From a virus: a DNA stretch of 22,165 bases. Below the pieces are notes generated by a model, which was not told where the DNA came from, searched no databases, and worked only from the letters and a program-made list of their open reading frames with translations. How positions within the stretch are numbered: position 1 is the stretch's first letter; each line of letters begins with the position of its first letter. Where the stretch lies: positions 1 to 22,165 of IMG/VR virus record IMGVR_UViG_3300025917_000061; one strand, written 5' to 3'. Positions 6,111 to 14,629 of this stretch are shown here, one piece after another. The position numbers were made by a program, and so were the translations under genes.

Positions 6111-7522
6111 CACTTTGCGTCCGCGATGTAAGTGCAGTAAATCTGCGTCGAACTGTAAACGACATAGGAGAGAATGTCGCAAGCACCCGCTGCCGCCGTC
6201 ATCACCGGCTTCACACCCCCGGCAAATTTGTAGGCGCTGCCCCACGTCGTAATGTTGAAGCCGCCGTTTTGCAAAATGTAGATGACGCCCTTCTGTCCCT
6301 GCTTGGTGTTTGTTGGATTGTTGATCGTGCCGGTCGCGCTGGACGGCAACCACTGAAAGTCGAGGCCAGCGCCAAAATCCGGCGTGATGCTTGCGACTGA
6401 TCCAAGATTAACCAATATCGCCGCGCCCCACGCCGCTCCCGGCGTGAGCATCTTTGTCGGCGCGGAGTTGGCGACGTATTCGGCGGCGGTCGCGGCGGCT
6501 GGTGCCCTGCCATCGACGTACTGCTTGGTGGCGACACCGAGTGCAGCAGTTGGATCGGCCTTGACAGTCAGTAATCCAGTGTCGCGAAGGCCAACCAGAA
6601 CGCCGTCGATGAAAGCACCTGCGTCATTGTAACGGTAAATGCCAAAACCAGACCCAGAGTTGCCGCCGCTTTCAGCTTGCGTGTCAGTAAGAATGAAGCC
6701 CCACCGCTTTAGACCCCCAACAGTGCCGTAAAACGCTGCGTTCGTCCCCGGTGACGGCTTATCCAGATTGAATGATGGAGTAGCCTTACTGATCGTCAGA
6801 TCGCCCGTCATCGTGTCGCCGTTTTTCATCACAAAGACGGCAGTGTCCGGCTGCGGGCTGGCGATCACCCACTGAATTGAATTTCCGTCGTCATAGAGAA
6901 CGTACAGCAGACCCGTTTCACTCTCCCACCAGAGCGTGCCGGGTTCGACGCCGGTCGGCGGCGCCGGGCTGATGATGACGGGCGGCAGGTCATCGACATA
7001 TTTTTTCGTAGCCGCATGCAAGTCGGCTGTCGGCCCGCCTGACAGGGTGAGAAGCCCGGTCATGACATCGCCGGACTTCTTCACGAACTGGCTGGTGTTA
7101 TCGACACCCCAAGTGCCCCAGACGCCACCGGAATGAATGCGGATGTAGTTCACGCCGGTCGTCAGATCGCGAGCCTCGACGACCATGTCGCCAGCGAGGT
7201 TGGCCTGATAGATGATGCCAGCGAAGGCGTGCCCGGCGACCGGCGGCGCAGTTGCCGCAGCGTCGGCGTAGAACGAACCGGGGATGTACGGATGCGTGTC
7301 GAAGTTGGTGACGACCTGATAGGCCATCTCGCCGCTCAAATTGAACAGCGCTTCCTCTTCAGTCGAGCCGCCGGTGCCGCCAGCAACGATCGGGCGCGGA
7401 TGGTTTAAGTCCTGCTCGACGTCATGAATGAACTCGTTGTACTTGATGCTCTCGATGGTGCTGTCGGGAATGCCTTCAGTACCCGGCGGGATGTAATAAA
7501 TCTCTGAGCCGTCGCGCGGCAT
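6110..7522 (-). CDS. Phage tail fibre protein
   Basis: This 470-residue protein contains two phage-fibre repeats. The first runs K-S-G-D-V-M-T-G-L-L-T-L-S-G (about 149-162) and ends in A-D-L-H-A-A-T-K-K-Y-V-D-D. The second runs N-G-D-T-M-T-G-D-L-T-I (about 234-244) and ends in A-A-L-G-V-A-T-K-Q-Y-V-D. Between them lie strands such as G-T-L-W-W-E-S-E-T-G-L-L-Y-V-L-Y-D-D-G. Residues 345-470 form the domain shared with the protein at 4698-4060. AGGAG precedes the ATG. N-terminal residues probably attach to the tail, and the C-terminal domain may dock the LamG adhesin encoded immediately downstream (TGATG overlap). Fibre identity is well supported; the docking role is inferred. Confidence 0.85.
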   Translation of the reverse strand: MPRDGSEIYYIPPGTEGIPDSTIESIKYNEFIHDVEQDLNHPRPIVAGGTGGSTEEEALFNLSGEMAYQVVTNFDTHPYIPGSFYADAAATAPPVAGHAFAGIIYQANLAGDMVVEARDLTTGVNYIRIHSGGVWGTWGVDNTSQFVKKSGDVMTGLLTLSGGPTADLHAATKKYVDDLPPVIISPAPPTGVEPGTLWWESETGLLYVLYDDGNSIQWVIASPQPDTAVFVMKNGDTMTGDLTISKATPSFNLDKPSPGTNAAFYGTVGGLKRWGFILTDTQAESGGNSGSGFGIYRYNDAGAFIDGVLVGLRDTGLLTVKADPTAALGVATKQYVDGRAPAAATAAEYVANSAPTKMLTPGAAWGAAILVNLGSVASITPDFGAGLDFQWLPSSATGTINNPTNTKQGQKGVIYILQNGGFNITTWGSAYKFAGGVKPVMTAAAGACDILSYVVYSSTQIYCTYIADAK

Positions 7523-7531
7523 TGCAGTCTC

Positions 7532-9382
7532 CTATGGATAGACGGCGGAGCCGCCGCCAATGACACCGCGTGTGACCATGTCCCGCACCATCTGCTGACG
7601 TTTGGTACGGGCATCTGCGGCAGTCAGAAGCCGGTCAATGATCTCGCGCTGCTGCTGCGGATTTTGTTCTGCCAGCATTCTCGCAATGCGGTCGCGGGTG
7701 TTCTGCGCGGCGTCGCGACGAAAGAGGTCTGCGCCTTCTTGAAGTCCCCGGCCAACAAGTCCAGCTATACCAGCGCCGACAGGTATCTTGCCTTGGGCGC
7801 CCTCAAGCTGCTCTTTTGCAGCGGTGCGCTGCGCCGTCTGCGGACCAAGCACCACGTTCTGATAAGTCTCACGAAACATGCGTTCGCGAGCAAGCGTGTC
7901 GATAAGTTGCTGGGCACGCTCAGGCCCAAACATGATCGCCAGCTTCTGCGCGTTCCAGTCAGCCGGTTGACCCAATACCCGCTCGAGCGCCGCCAGATCA
8001 TTGCGGTTCGTGCCGACGATGCGATCGAGTTCTGCTCTGGTCGCTTCGCGCATCCGCAGTGGCTCCGCCGACGGGCCGATATTCACGCCCTTCGGCTGCG
8101 CCGCCTCTGTCATCGTGTCCTGCATCTCGGCCGGTCGCGTGACGGCTGGGCGGCTGGTCTCGAACACGCGGGCACCGGGACTGCTGGGCTGGATGGCGCG
8201 TTCCTGTGAACCCAGTTCGGCGTACTGGCTGTCGAGTTCTCGAAGGCCCGGCACCTTGTCTTGCAACTCGCGCGTAAGCCGCCGCTCGGTCTGCTGGAGA
8301 GCAGCGGCCGTCGCCGGGTTCTCTTCGGTCTCCAGCATGCCGCGCACGGCGGTGCGGGCTTGTTGCAGCACTCGCGGATGCGGGTCGAGCGTGCCGGGGT
8401 TGCCGGTGATGTCGAGCATTGCTCGCACTTGCTGCAATGCCGACTGGGCCGGGCCGCGCGAGTTTCCTATCTGGCCCTCCAGCCAGAGCGCCACCGGGGC
8501 AGTATCGACAGCGCGAGCATTGTTCAGCGCCTGATCATAAGCCGGGCCAAGGCCCTGCATGCGGTCGCGCACGCCAGCCTCGACATAGCTGGGCGTCGGC
8601 GCCGGGCCGAAAGTCTGCTCGGTGGTGTCAGCGATGCGCTCGCCGGTGCCCGCGTCGCGGGCGCGTAGGCGGCTTTCCAGCAGGGTCTTGCCTTCACCGC
8701 CGGTACCCAGCGTGGCGCCCTGCGCCACGCCCTGCATCGACGGTCCCGCGTCCGGCAGCATGGCTCCCGGCGTGTCTGGGATGGTCCGCAGACGAGCGGC
8801 GTCAGCTTGCGCCGCATTAGTAACAGGCCCCGGTGGTCCGCCAAACCAGCCGCGATTTGCGAGACCGCGATAGGCGGCACCGGCGGCAGTCCCGATAAAA
8901 GGCGCAGAGGCGCCAATGGCGCCGCCAATAATCGTCCCCATCCCGGCATTCTTGGCATAGTCCTCTGGCTTCTCGGTGTAGGTGCCGCCAGCGCCCTGTA
9001 GACCTCCATAAAAACCGCCCTCTGCGGCAGCGGCGCCCATTCGCTCCAAAAGCGGCGCACCAGCCCGCATCAACGTCACGCCGCCCCGCGCCATTCCCGC
9101 AATAGGGACCATGCCGCCAGCGGCAGCGGCGGTGCCAGACATAAACGGCCCAAGACGTTTGCGAGCCGCCTCGCTTTCAGCGACGCTCTCATCGACGCCT
9201 TGGCTATAGGTTTTGTCGGTACCGATCGTCCTGATGCCGCCGCGCAGCCGGTCGAGAGTGTCGAAGCTGGCCTTATTGCCAGCCTCCCGCGTCAGGTCGC
9301 TGAAGAACTGTGACCACGATGTCGGAGCGTCGTCCGCTTTGGGCTGCTCAGGTCGAGAAACTATCGTCCAGTCCTCTTCCAT
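7532..9382 (-). CDS. Large helical virion protein, ejection/internal-core candidate
   Basis: This 616-residue protein is mostly helical. Residues 81-170 are rich in Gly and Ala with weakly hydrophobic stretches (M-S-G-T-A-A-A-A-G-G-M-V-P-I-A-G-M and G-T-I-I-G-G-A-I-G-A-S-A-P-F-I-G). Such stretches are common in proteins that phages inject to cross the inner membrane. Later parts are charged helices (T-E-R-R-L-T-R-E-L-Q-D-K, and Q-Q-R-E-I-I-D-R-L-L). The start overlaps the preceding stop as TGATG at 9380-9384. Lying between the lysozyme-bearing virion protein and the tail fibre matches the position of internal virion or ejection proteins in podoviruses. No enzymatic motif is visible, and it could be a tail-tube structural protein. 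Confidence 0.66.
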   Translation of the reverse strand: MEEDWTIVSRPEQPKADDAPTSWSQFFSDLTREAGNKASFDTLDRLRGGIRTIGTDKTYSQGVDESVAESEAARKRLGPFMSGTAAAAGGMVPIAGMARGGVTLMRAGAPLLERMGAAAAEGGFYGGLQGAGGTYTEKPEDYAKNAGMGTIIGGAIGASAPFIGTAAGAAYRGLANRGWFGGPPGPVTNAAQADAARLRTIPDTPGAMLPDAGPSMQGVAQGATLGTGGEGKTLLESRLRARDAGTGERIADTTEQTFGPAPTPSYVEAGVRDRMQGLGPAYDQALNNARAVDTAPVALWLEGQIGNSRGPAQSALQQVRAMLDITGNPGTLDPHPRVLQQARTAVRGMLETEENPATAAALQQTERRLTRELQDKVPGLRELDSQYAELGSQERAIQPSSPGARVFETSRPAVTRPAEMQDTMTEAAQPKGVNIGPSAEPLRMREATRAELDRIVGTNRNDLAALERVLGQPADWNAQKLAIMFGPERAQQLIDTLARERMFRETYQNVVLGPQTAQRTAAKEQLEGAQGKIPVGAGIAGLVGRGLQEGADLFRRDAAQNTRDRIARMLAEQNPQQQREIIDRLLTAADARTKRQQMVRDMVTRGVIGGGSAVYP

Positions 9383-12273
9383 CAGAAGTCCTCCCAGCGC
9401 CCGTTGCGGACACGCTGCTTCCGCCCCGCGTTATTCTGACGAACGGTGCCCTCAGGCTCCGTCGTTGCGCGGGCATTGAACTGCTCAAGGAACTGGTCTG
9501 CTACCGGCTTTGCAGCACCCAACGCATCCACGAGGCTTCGCGTGGCGTTTTCACGCCGCGCATTTTTGTCGGCAATGACCTCCGGCCTGTCGCCCGGCAG
9601 CGGGAAGTAGACAGGGTAGAACTGCGGCAGTTCGTTGATGCCAATGACCGCGCCGCTTTCGTCGCGCAGCACGGCGAGCATCCACGCATCGGCGGCAGAC
9701 TTCGCCTTCTGGTACTGCGGCGAAGTCCAATAATTGCCGACCATCGGCACCTTGCCAGCGGCGCTGTCCTTCAGCCCGGCGAGAATGGAGGTGTCGCCAA
9801 GCTGGGCCTCGGCATATTTCGCACGCTCGAAGAACTTGAGTGTCTTGGCCTGTGTCTCGGTCAACTTGATGTTGCCAACCTTCGAGCCGGGTGTGACGTC
9901 AACCCAAGTGCCATCTTTCTGCCGCTCGAACAGCAGGTCACCAATCTTCTCGCGTGGCGGAGCCTTGCCAACTTCAACTTCCTGCTCAGTTTTTTTAATG
10001 TTGAGTTCGCGTTGACGCTCTTCCTGCGCCCGCTGCGTCGTTGACTTGTAGCGCAAGTCCTCAAGATTTTGTTCGGCAATCTGACGGTCGGCTTTCAGCT
10101 TCAGCGCCTCTTCTGGCCGGTTCTGAGCCTTGGCGATTGCCTCTTCGATCGTCAGTCGATCAATGCGCGTTTTCAGGTCGCGCTCAGGCGCCTTCAAATC
10201 CCATTCGCGCTTCGCTTTGACGTTTGCCTCGTAGGTCTCGCGAGCATTTTTGTAGCGCTCCTGCTGGATAGTCTCCAGATGCGCCCGGTATCTCTCCTCA
10301 TTGTCATACTCACGCTTCGCCTTTGCCTGAAGTTCTGGGCTGACATTCGGGTTGTTGATGAACTGCTCCCAATATCGCTGGGCCTTCGACGGGCCAAGTA
10401 TTCTTGGCTCAGGCGGCGGCTTGCCGGGGTCAGGGAACTCACGCGCTATTTCCGGCGGGATAGGCTGCGACGACGGCGGCGCGTCAGGCGCTGGCACAGG
10501 TCTGATGCCCTGAGAAGTGTCAGTCTGTGGCGCTTGCGCCACCACCCCGCCATAACCGACCGGGGGCGCGAGCGGAATGCCAGCTTGCGCCGTTGCCCCC
10601 ATAGGAGGCGCCGTGACGGCGTCAGAAGAAACCACCGGAGAAGTCGGCGGCAGCGAAGCGCTCGTCGTCGGGGACGATGAAGTCCCCGCTTGGGTAGGGT
10701 CCGGCTGCGGCACCACCGGGGCCGTTGGCTGCTGGCTCTGGAGTGCGTCGGTGATGGCGTTGCGCCGGTCCTCGATGCTCTGGTCTACGCCGGTGCCGCC
10801 CAGCGTCCCCATCGGGTTGAGGCCTGTTGCCGGAGCGTCGCTGACGACGCCAGTCCTGCCAAGCGCCGCAGTCGGCGCATAGAACGGCGAACCCGGCCGA
10901 CGGCCGACAATGTCCTGCAAGCGAGTGTCGGCGACCGCGTCCTCCTGCGTCGGCGGCTGCTGCGCTTGCTGGCTCATCAGCGCCAGCGTCACCGCGTCAC
11001 GCTGCGCCGCCAGTTCGTCCGGCGCCGGAGCGCCGCCTGTGCGGCCATCGCCGCCAACTCTGGCTCCAGCTACCTGCTCGCCACCGCCGCCGCCGGGCTG
11101 CACCTCGCGTGAGGCATAAGTCGGGTCACCGCCACCGCGCAGATAGCTGGCGCTGCGGGTTGCCAGATGCTCTGCCGCTGGCTTGAGGTAGCCGCGCAGG
11201 AACTGGTCGGCGGCGACGCCGGAGTTGGGCGCCGTGTTCATTCCGGCAAAAGTGCGGTTGTAGTCCGGCCGGGTTGGGTCTTGCAGCCGCTCGACCGTGT
11301 ACTGCGTTTGCAGCTTCGGGTCGCGCCAGTCGCTGCCGGGATGGTTCTGGTCGATCCACTTGACGAAATTATTCCACTCGGCGCCGCCCTCCTGAAACAG
11401 GCCGTGCGCATAGTGGGCCTCGCCGGTGTAGCCGGGCTGATCCGGGTGGCGCAGGTTGTAATTGAAGTTGCTCTCGTCGCGGACATTGCGCTCCAGACCG
11501 GCGATCGCGTTCGGGGTCATGCCGCCGCGTGCGGCGACGGCCTCCATTGTCGATCGCACGCCGCTGGTAGTGCGCGGGTCGCCCATAGGCAGCGGGACGT
11601 CAGGCGCTGGCACCGGCTCTTGCGGCTCTTGCGGCGCTTGCGGCTTCACCTCGGCGACCATGTTCGCCATGTCCGGCACGGTGTTGCCGCCAACCAGATC
11701 GGACTTCGCCATCTGCGGGCTGAAGAACATATTCTGCACTTCAGGCGGTGACACCGACGCCGTCTGCACCGGCGTAGCATCCGGTTGCGGCTCGCTCACC
11801 GCAGAGAAGCGCTGGTCGAATGTGGGCGCCCCTGTATCGGCCTCGCTCACCGGCCACGGCTCGACTGGAGCCACCGTCGGCCACCCCGTCAGATCAGGAG
11901 ACTGTGGCGCTGGCGTTACCGGAGCAGGAGGCGGCTGGGAAGTCGTAGTCGTCTGCGGCTGATCGACTTTTGTCGTCGGGCGATCGCGATTGTATTCTTC
12001 GTCGCTCGCTGCGGGCGCGTATTCTCCTTTTGGCGCACCTTTGACAAAACCGGCTTCCTTCTCCTTCTGTCTCCGCTCCGCCATGCGGAGACCAAGGTCA
12101 CTCAGCGCGTCGCCGATCGCTTCGCCCAGATAGGTCATCCCCTCGCCCTTGGTCTTGGGGAAGCCCTTCTGTCGGCTCGCCAGCGCTGCGGCAATAGCGC
12201 GGCGCTGCTTGAGTTCCTCATAATTCAGGCCGGTACCACCGCCGAAGATGAAGCCGCCATCTGTGAGTGCCAT
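9382..12273 (-). CDS. Virion-associated lysozyme-domain protein (963 aa)
   Basis: The N-terminus (1-75) is helical. A Pro/Thr/Gln-rich linker spans about 90-235. Residues 240-375 resemble the phage tail lysozyme domain: M-T-P-N-A-I-A-G-L-E-R-N-V-x-x-E267-S-N-F, then A-H-G-L-F-Q-E-G-G-A-E-W and L-Q-T-Q-Y-T-V-E-R-L. Glu267 is the likely catalytic acid. A second low-complexity linker rich in Q, P and T follows. Then come long charged helices (E-R-Y-R-A-H-L-E-T-I-Q-Q-E-R-Y) and a C-terminal module with A-V-L-R-D-E-S-G-A-V-I-G and Y-F-P-L-P-G-D-R-P, frequent in alphaproteobacterial phages. It probably opens the peptidoglycan during genome entry. This is the clearest peptidoglycan hydrolase in the window. 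Confidence 0.78.
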   Translation of the reverse strand: MALTDGGFIFGGGTGLNYEELKQRRAIAAALASRQKGFPKTKGEGMTYLGEAIGDALSDLGLRMAERRQKEKEAGFVKGAPKGEYAPAASDEEYNRDRPTTKVDQPQTTTTSQPPPAPVTPAPQSPDLTGWPTVAPVEPWPVSEADTGAPTFDQRFSAVSEPQPDATPVQTASVSPPEVQNMFFSPQMAKSDLVGGNTVPDMANMVAEVKPQAPQEPQEPVPAPDVPLPMGDPRTTSGVRSTMEAVAARGGMTPNAIAGLERNVRDESNFNYNLRHPDQPGYTGEAHYAHGLFQEGGAEWNNFVKWIDQNHPGSDWRDPKLQTQYTVERLQDPTRPDYNRTFAGMNTAPNSGVAADQFLRGYLKPAAEHLATRSASYLRGGGDPTYASREVQPGGGGGEQVAGARVGGDGRTGGAPAPDELAAQRDAVTLALMSQQAQQPPTQEDAVADTRLQDIVGRRPGSPFYAPTAALGRTGVVSDAPATGLNPMGTLGGTGVDQSIEDRRNAITDALQSQQPTAPVVPQPDPTQAGTSSSPTTSASLPPTSPVVSSDAVTAPPMGATAQAGIPLAPPVGYGGVVAQAPQTDTSQGIRPVPAPDAPPSSQPIPPEIAREFPDPGKPPPEPRILGPSKAQRYWEQFINNPNVSPELQAKAKREYDNEERYRAHLETIQQERYKNARETYEANVKAKREWDLKAPERDLKTRIDRLTIEEAIAKAQNRPEEALKLKADRQIAEQNLEDLRYKSTTQRAQEERQRELNIKKTEQEVEVGKAPPREKIGDLLFERQKDGTWVDVTPGSKVGNIKLTETQAKTLKFFERAKYAEAQLGDTSILAGLKDSAAGKVPMVGNYWTSPQYQKAKSAADAWMLAVLRDESGAVIGINELPQFYPVYFPLPGDRPEVIADKNARRENATRSLVDALGAAKPVADQFLEQFNARATTEPEGTVRQNNAGRKQRVRNGRWEDF

Positions 12274-12274
12274 G

Positions 12275-13702
12275 TCACGCCGCCTTCAAAATGCTGCCCA
12301 TGACCATGCCGGGATTGATGTGCTTGCGACCGGCGATAGTCTTGACTGCCCGCTTGTCGATCTTCTCGACGTCCTGCGCCATCGGGCCGACATGGCGCTC
12401 GCTCTCCGGGTCGCGCTTGTAGCTGTACTCGTAGATCGGCAGTTCTTTCGCCTCGCCTTCCGGGTTGGCGGCGAATACGGTGGCGAGCGGAACGACGTTC
12501 TCCTTCTCGCGAACGTCCGACATCATCATCCCCATGCCGCCGCGCAGCAGACCGCCAGCCAAGCCAAAGATGCCGCCCATCTGCGCGTTGTAGTTCGCGC
12601 TCTCCTGCTTGTAGATGTCCATGTCCTGCGAGAAGCGGGTGTTGATCAGGCCAGCGACATCGGTGGTCGGGATCTGATTGTTCGGCGTGTTGACGAAGTT
12701 CGGGTTGTTGATCTGCGAGCCGGAGAGTAGCGAACTGATTTCATTGATCGGCTGGTTGCGAAGAGCGTACTGCTCGTTCATGTACTGGTTACGCGCCATG
12801 TTCTGCGCGTTGAACGACGTCTGCTGCTGCGCCAGTTGCTGCGCCAGACCGGCGTTGGCGAACTCGCCGCGTGACGCCGCTTGCGTGAAGGTGTCGCGCT
12901 GCGCCTGATTGGCGAAAGTGCCGCTCTGTAGCAACTCCTGATACTTCTGCTGCTGCGCAGCGTTCTCGAACCCGGCCTTCTGCGCGGCCATATCCATCAT
13001 GCGCTGCTGCTCTTGGCCCGCTTGCGCGGTTACACCCAAGCGCAGATCGTTGGCTTGACGACTATAATCGTCCATCGCCGCCTTGTAGGCGGTCGAGCCG
13101 TAGCGGATGCCTTGGTCCTGCAAGCGCTGCTCGATGTTCGAGCGCTCGCGGCTTAACTGCGGGTTAAGGCGACCGTACAGCGCCTCCTCCACGCGACTGC
13201 GGTCTGAACTGAAGTCGTCGGCGGGACCATAGGTTCGGGTGATCTCGCCAGCGTCCCCCAGCGTCGTTTGCTGCTGGCCCGCATCGCCGAATGTGGTCGC
13301 TGCACCCGGCACGCCGCTGATCCTGCTTGGGTCGGCCGCATCCGGTGCGCCGGTCAGGTCGATGCTGTCGGCCAGATGCTCGGACAGCCGCGCCGACTGC
13401 GCATTCGCCATGCCAGCCAAGTTAAACTTGGCAGCTTGGTTCTGGTCCTCGATGGCTTGCGCTTGCGGCGATCGTATCTGTGTTGCACTGAACCTCGGGA
13501 TCTGGACGTTCAGTCCGGTGTACGGATCGTTCCAAGTGTAGTTGTCGGTTACGTCGTAGCGGAGTTCACCCTCGGGCGTTACCTGATTGGTGTTGTTCAA
13601 AAACGCATTGGCGATCGACGTCGCGACGTTGGTTGACGTCGAGGCACGCGCCGTGTCCTGCGGATTTGGTGCCGGAGGCGGTGACGGTGAACTCTTGCCC
13701 AT
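12275..13702 (-). CDS. Structural protein with C-terminal S74 intramolecular chaperone
   Basis: This 475-residue protein has a Ser/Pro/Asn-rich N-terminus, then a long helical Gln/Ala-rich region (about 170-320) with E-E-A-L-Y-G-R-L-N-P and I-E-Q-R-L-Q-D-Q-G. A Gly/Met-rich hinge lies at 376-394. From residue 395 it carries the S74 self-cleaving chaperone: S395-D-V-R-E-K400 contains the Ser and Lys of the usual dyad, then Y-E-Y-S-Y-K and G-P-M-A-Q-D-V-E-K. These domains help tail spikes or fibres trimerise and then cut themselves off. Here the domain is short (81 residues) and follows a helical protein rather than a beta-helical spike. The gene is preceded by AGGT and by a three-base gap. Confidence 0.8.
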   Translation of the reverse strand: MGKSSPSPPPAPNPQDTARASTSTNVATSIANAFLNNTNQVTPEGELRYDVTDNYTWNDPYTGLNVQIPRFSATQIRSPQAQAIEDQNQAAKFNLAGMANAQSARLSEHLADSIDLTGAPDAADPSRISGVPGAATTFGDAGQQQTTLGDAGEITRTYGPADDFSSDRSRVEEALYGRLNPQLSRERSNIEQRLQDQGIRYGSTAYKAAMDDYSRQANDLRLGVTAQAGQEQQRMMDMAAQKAGFENAAQQQKYQELLQSGTFANQAQRDTFTQAASRGEFANAGLAQQLAQQQTSFNAQNMARNQYMNEQYALRNQPINEISSLLSGSQINNPNFVNTPNNQIPTTDVAGLINTRFSQDMDIYKQESANYNAQMGGIFGLAGGLLRGGMGMMMSDVREKENVVPLATVFAANPEGEAKELPIYEYSYKRDPESERHVGPMAQDVEKIDKRAVKTIAGRKHINPGMVMGSILKAA

Positions 13703-13705
13703 GAT

Positions 13706-14149
13706 CTAGTACCTGAGTTGGCTCCCGCCCGGCGGCTGCATCTGCGAACCGGGCTGCTCGATCGGCAACGGCTGTCCGACAAGGTTTGGCGTCTTTGGCA
13801 TCGGCCCTTGCGGCAGACCGGCGCGTCCCATGCCGGGCATGCCGGGCATCGACTGCGGCGGCGCTCCCGGTGCTGGCGGACCTTGCACGCCGCCTCCCAT
13901 TGGCTGGCTCTGCACCGGCGACGGCCCGGTCGGCGCATAACCCTGCTGCGGTGGCGCCATTCCGGTCATGGCGCCGCCACCGGCGGGCGGCACGATCGGC
14001 CCGGTTACCGATGGCGCCGCTGTCGCGCCGTACTGCATGTCCGCCCCCGGCATGCCGGTAGGCGGCGGCGGATTGGCGATACCCATCAGCGCTTGCACGA
14101 TGGCATTGCGCTGCGAGTTGACCATGTTGGGGTCTGAATAATTTGGCAT
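13706..14149 (-). CDS. Pro/Gly/Met-rich low-complexity virion protein
   Basis: This 147-residue protein has a short helical N-terminus (N-S-Q-R-N-A-I-V-Q-A-L-M-G-I-A). A long disordered region follows, built from P-P-P, P-G-A, G-G-G-A-M and M-P-G-M-P-G-M. Nothing in it suggests an enzyme. The start codon directly follows the previous stop (TAGATG at 14147-14152), and the gene lies between the GNAT-like gene and the S74 gene. The composition fits a flexible linker or a protein packed in the virion, and similar short low-complexity genes are common in this part of alphaproteobacterial podovirus-like genomes. The family was not recognised. Confidence 0.7.
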   Translation of the reverse strand: MPNYSDPNMVNSQRNAIVQALMGIANPPPPTGMPGADMQYGATAAPSVTGPIVPPAGGGAMTGMAPPQQGYAPTGPSPVQSQPMGGGVQGPPAPGAPPQSMPGMPGMGRAGLPQGPMPKTPNLVGQPLPIEQPGSQMQPPGGSQLRY

Positions 14150-14629
14150 CTACGCGGCCTCCTCCAGCCCAGCATCAATCTCGTGATGTCTGAACCTTTT
14201 GTTGAAGCGGTTACCGGCCCAAGCCTCTTGCGTCAGCAGACACAGCACGCCGTCTTTGCCGCGCCCAAACATCCTCGGTATCTTGATGAAGGTGTAGTCG
14301 TAGACCGCAAGCTGACGCAGCAGCCGCTCGTTCTCGATCGGCGTGCGCTGCACGAGCATCTGCACCCCGCACTGAATGAACGGATAGCGATACATGCGCT
14401 CGATGGTGCCGCGCATCAGCCAGTGCGGGTCGATCGCGGCACCACTCATCTCGATCAGTCCGGCGTCGGGGTCGTAGTTGTGATAAACCAGCCCGCCGAT
14501 AAGGATGCCGTCCTCGTTGATCACGCCAATCGTCGCGAAGTTGCCGCCAAAGCCGTTGCGGTTGTGCGGGATCATGCTGGCAACGAAGTCGCCGACGATC
14601 TGGTCTTGCCCGTAGACGTAGCGCAGCAT
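14150..14629 (-). CDS. GNAT-like acyltransferase-fold protein
   Basis: This 159-residue protein has the strand-turn-strand core of a GNAT fold: A-T-I-G-V-I-N-E-D-G-I-L-I-G-G-L-V-Y-H-N-Y (32-52), then a strand with I-E-M-S-G-A-A-I-D (59-67). It also has Q-M-L-V-Q-R-T (90-96) and the motif N100-E-R-L-L-R-Q-L. The usual acyl-CoA phosphate loop (Q/R-x-x-G-x-G/A) is not obvious, so activity is uncertain. GNAT-like genes are frequent in podovirus tail regions, as with T7 gp13-type proteins, and may be structural or modify virion or host proteins. The start overlaps the previous stop as TGATG at 14627-14631. Confidence 0.7.
   Translation of the reverse strand: MLRYVYGQDQIVGDFVASMIPHNRNGFGGNFATIGVINEDGILIGGLVYHNYDPDAGLIEMSGAAIDPHWLMRGTIERMYRYPFIQCGVQMLVQRTPIENERLLRQLAVYDYTFIKIPRMFGRGKDGVLCLLTQEAWAGNRFNKRFRHHEIDAGLEEAA

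Noticed and set aside
6111-6353. An upstream in-frame extension of the LamG gene by 81 codons.
   Set aside because: It lies in another frame of the tail-fibre gene, is Arg/His/Gln-rich like a shadow, and the TGATG-linked start at 6110 matches the N-terminal motif of the sister adhesin.
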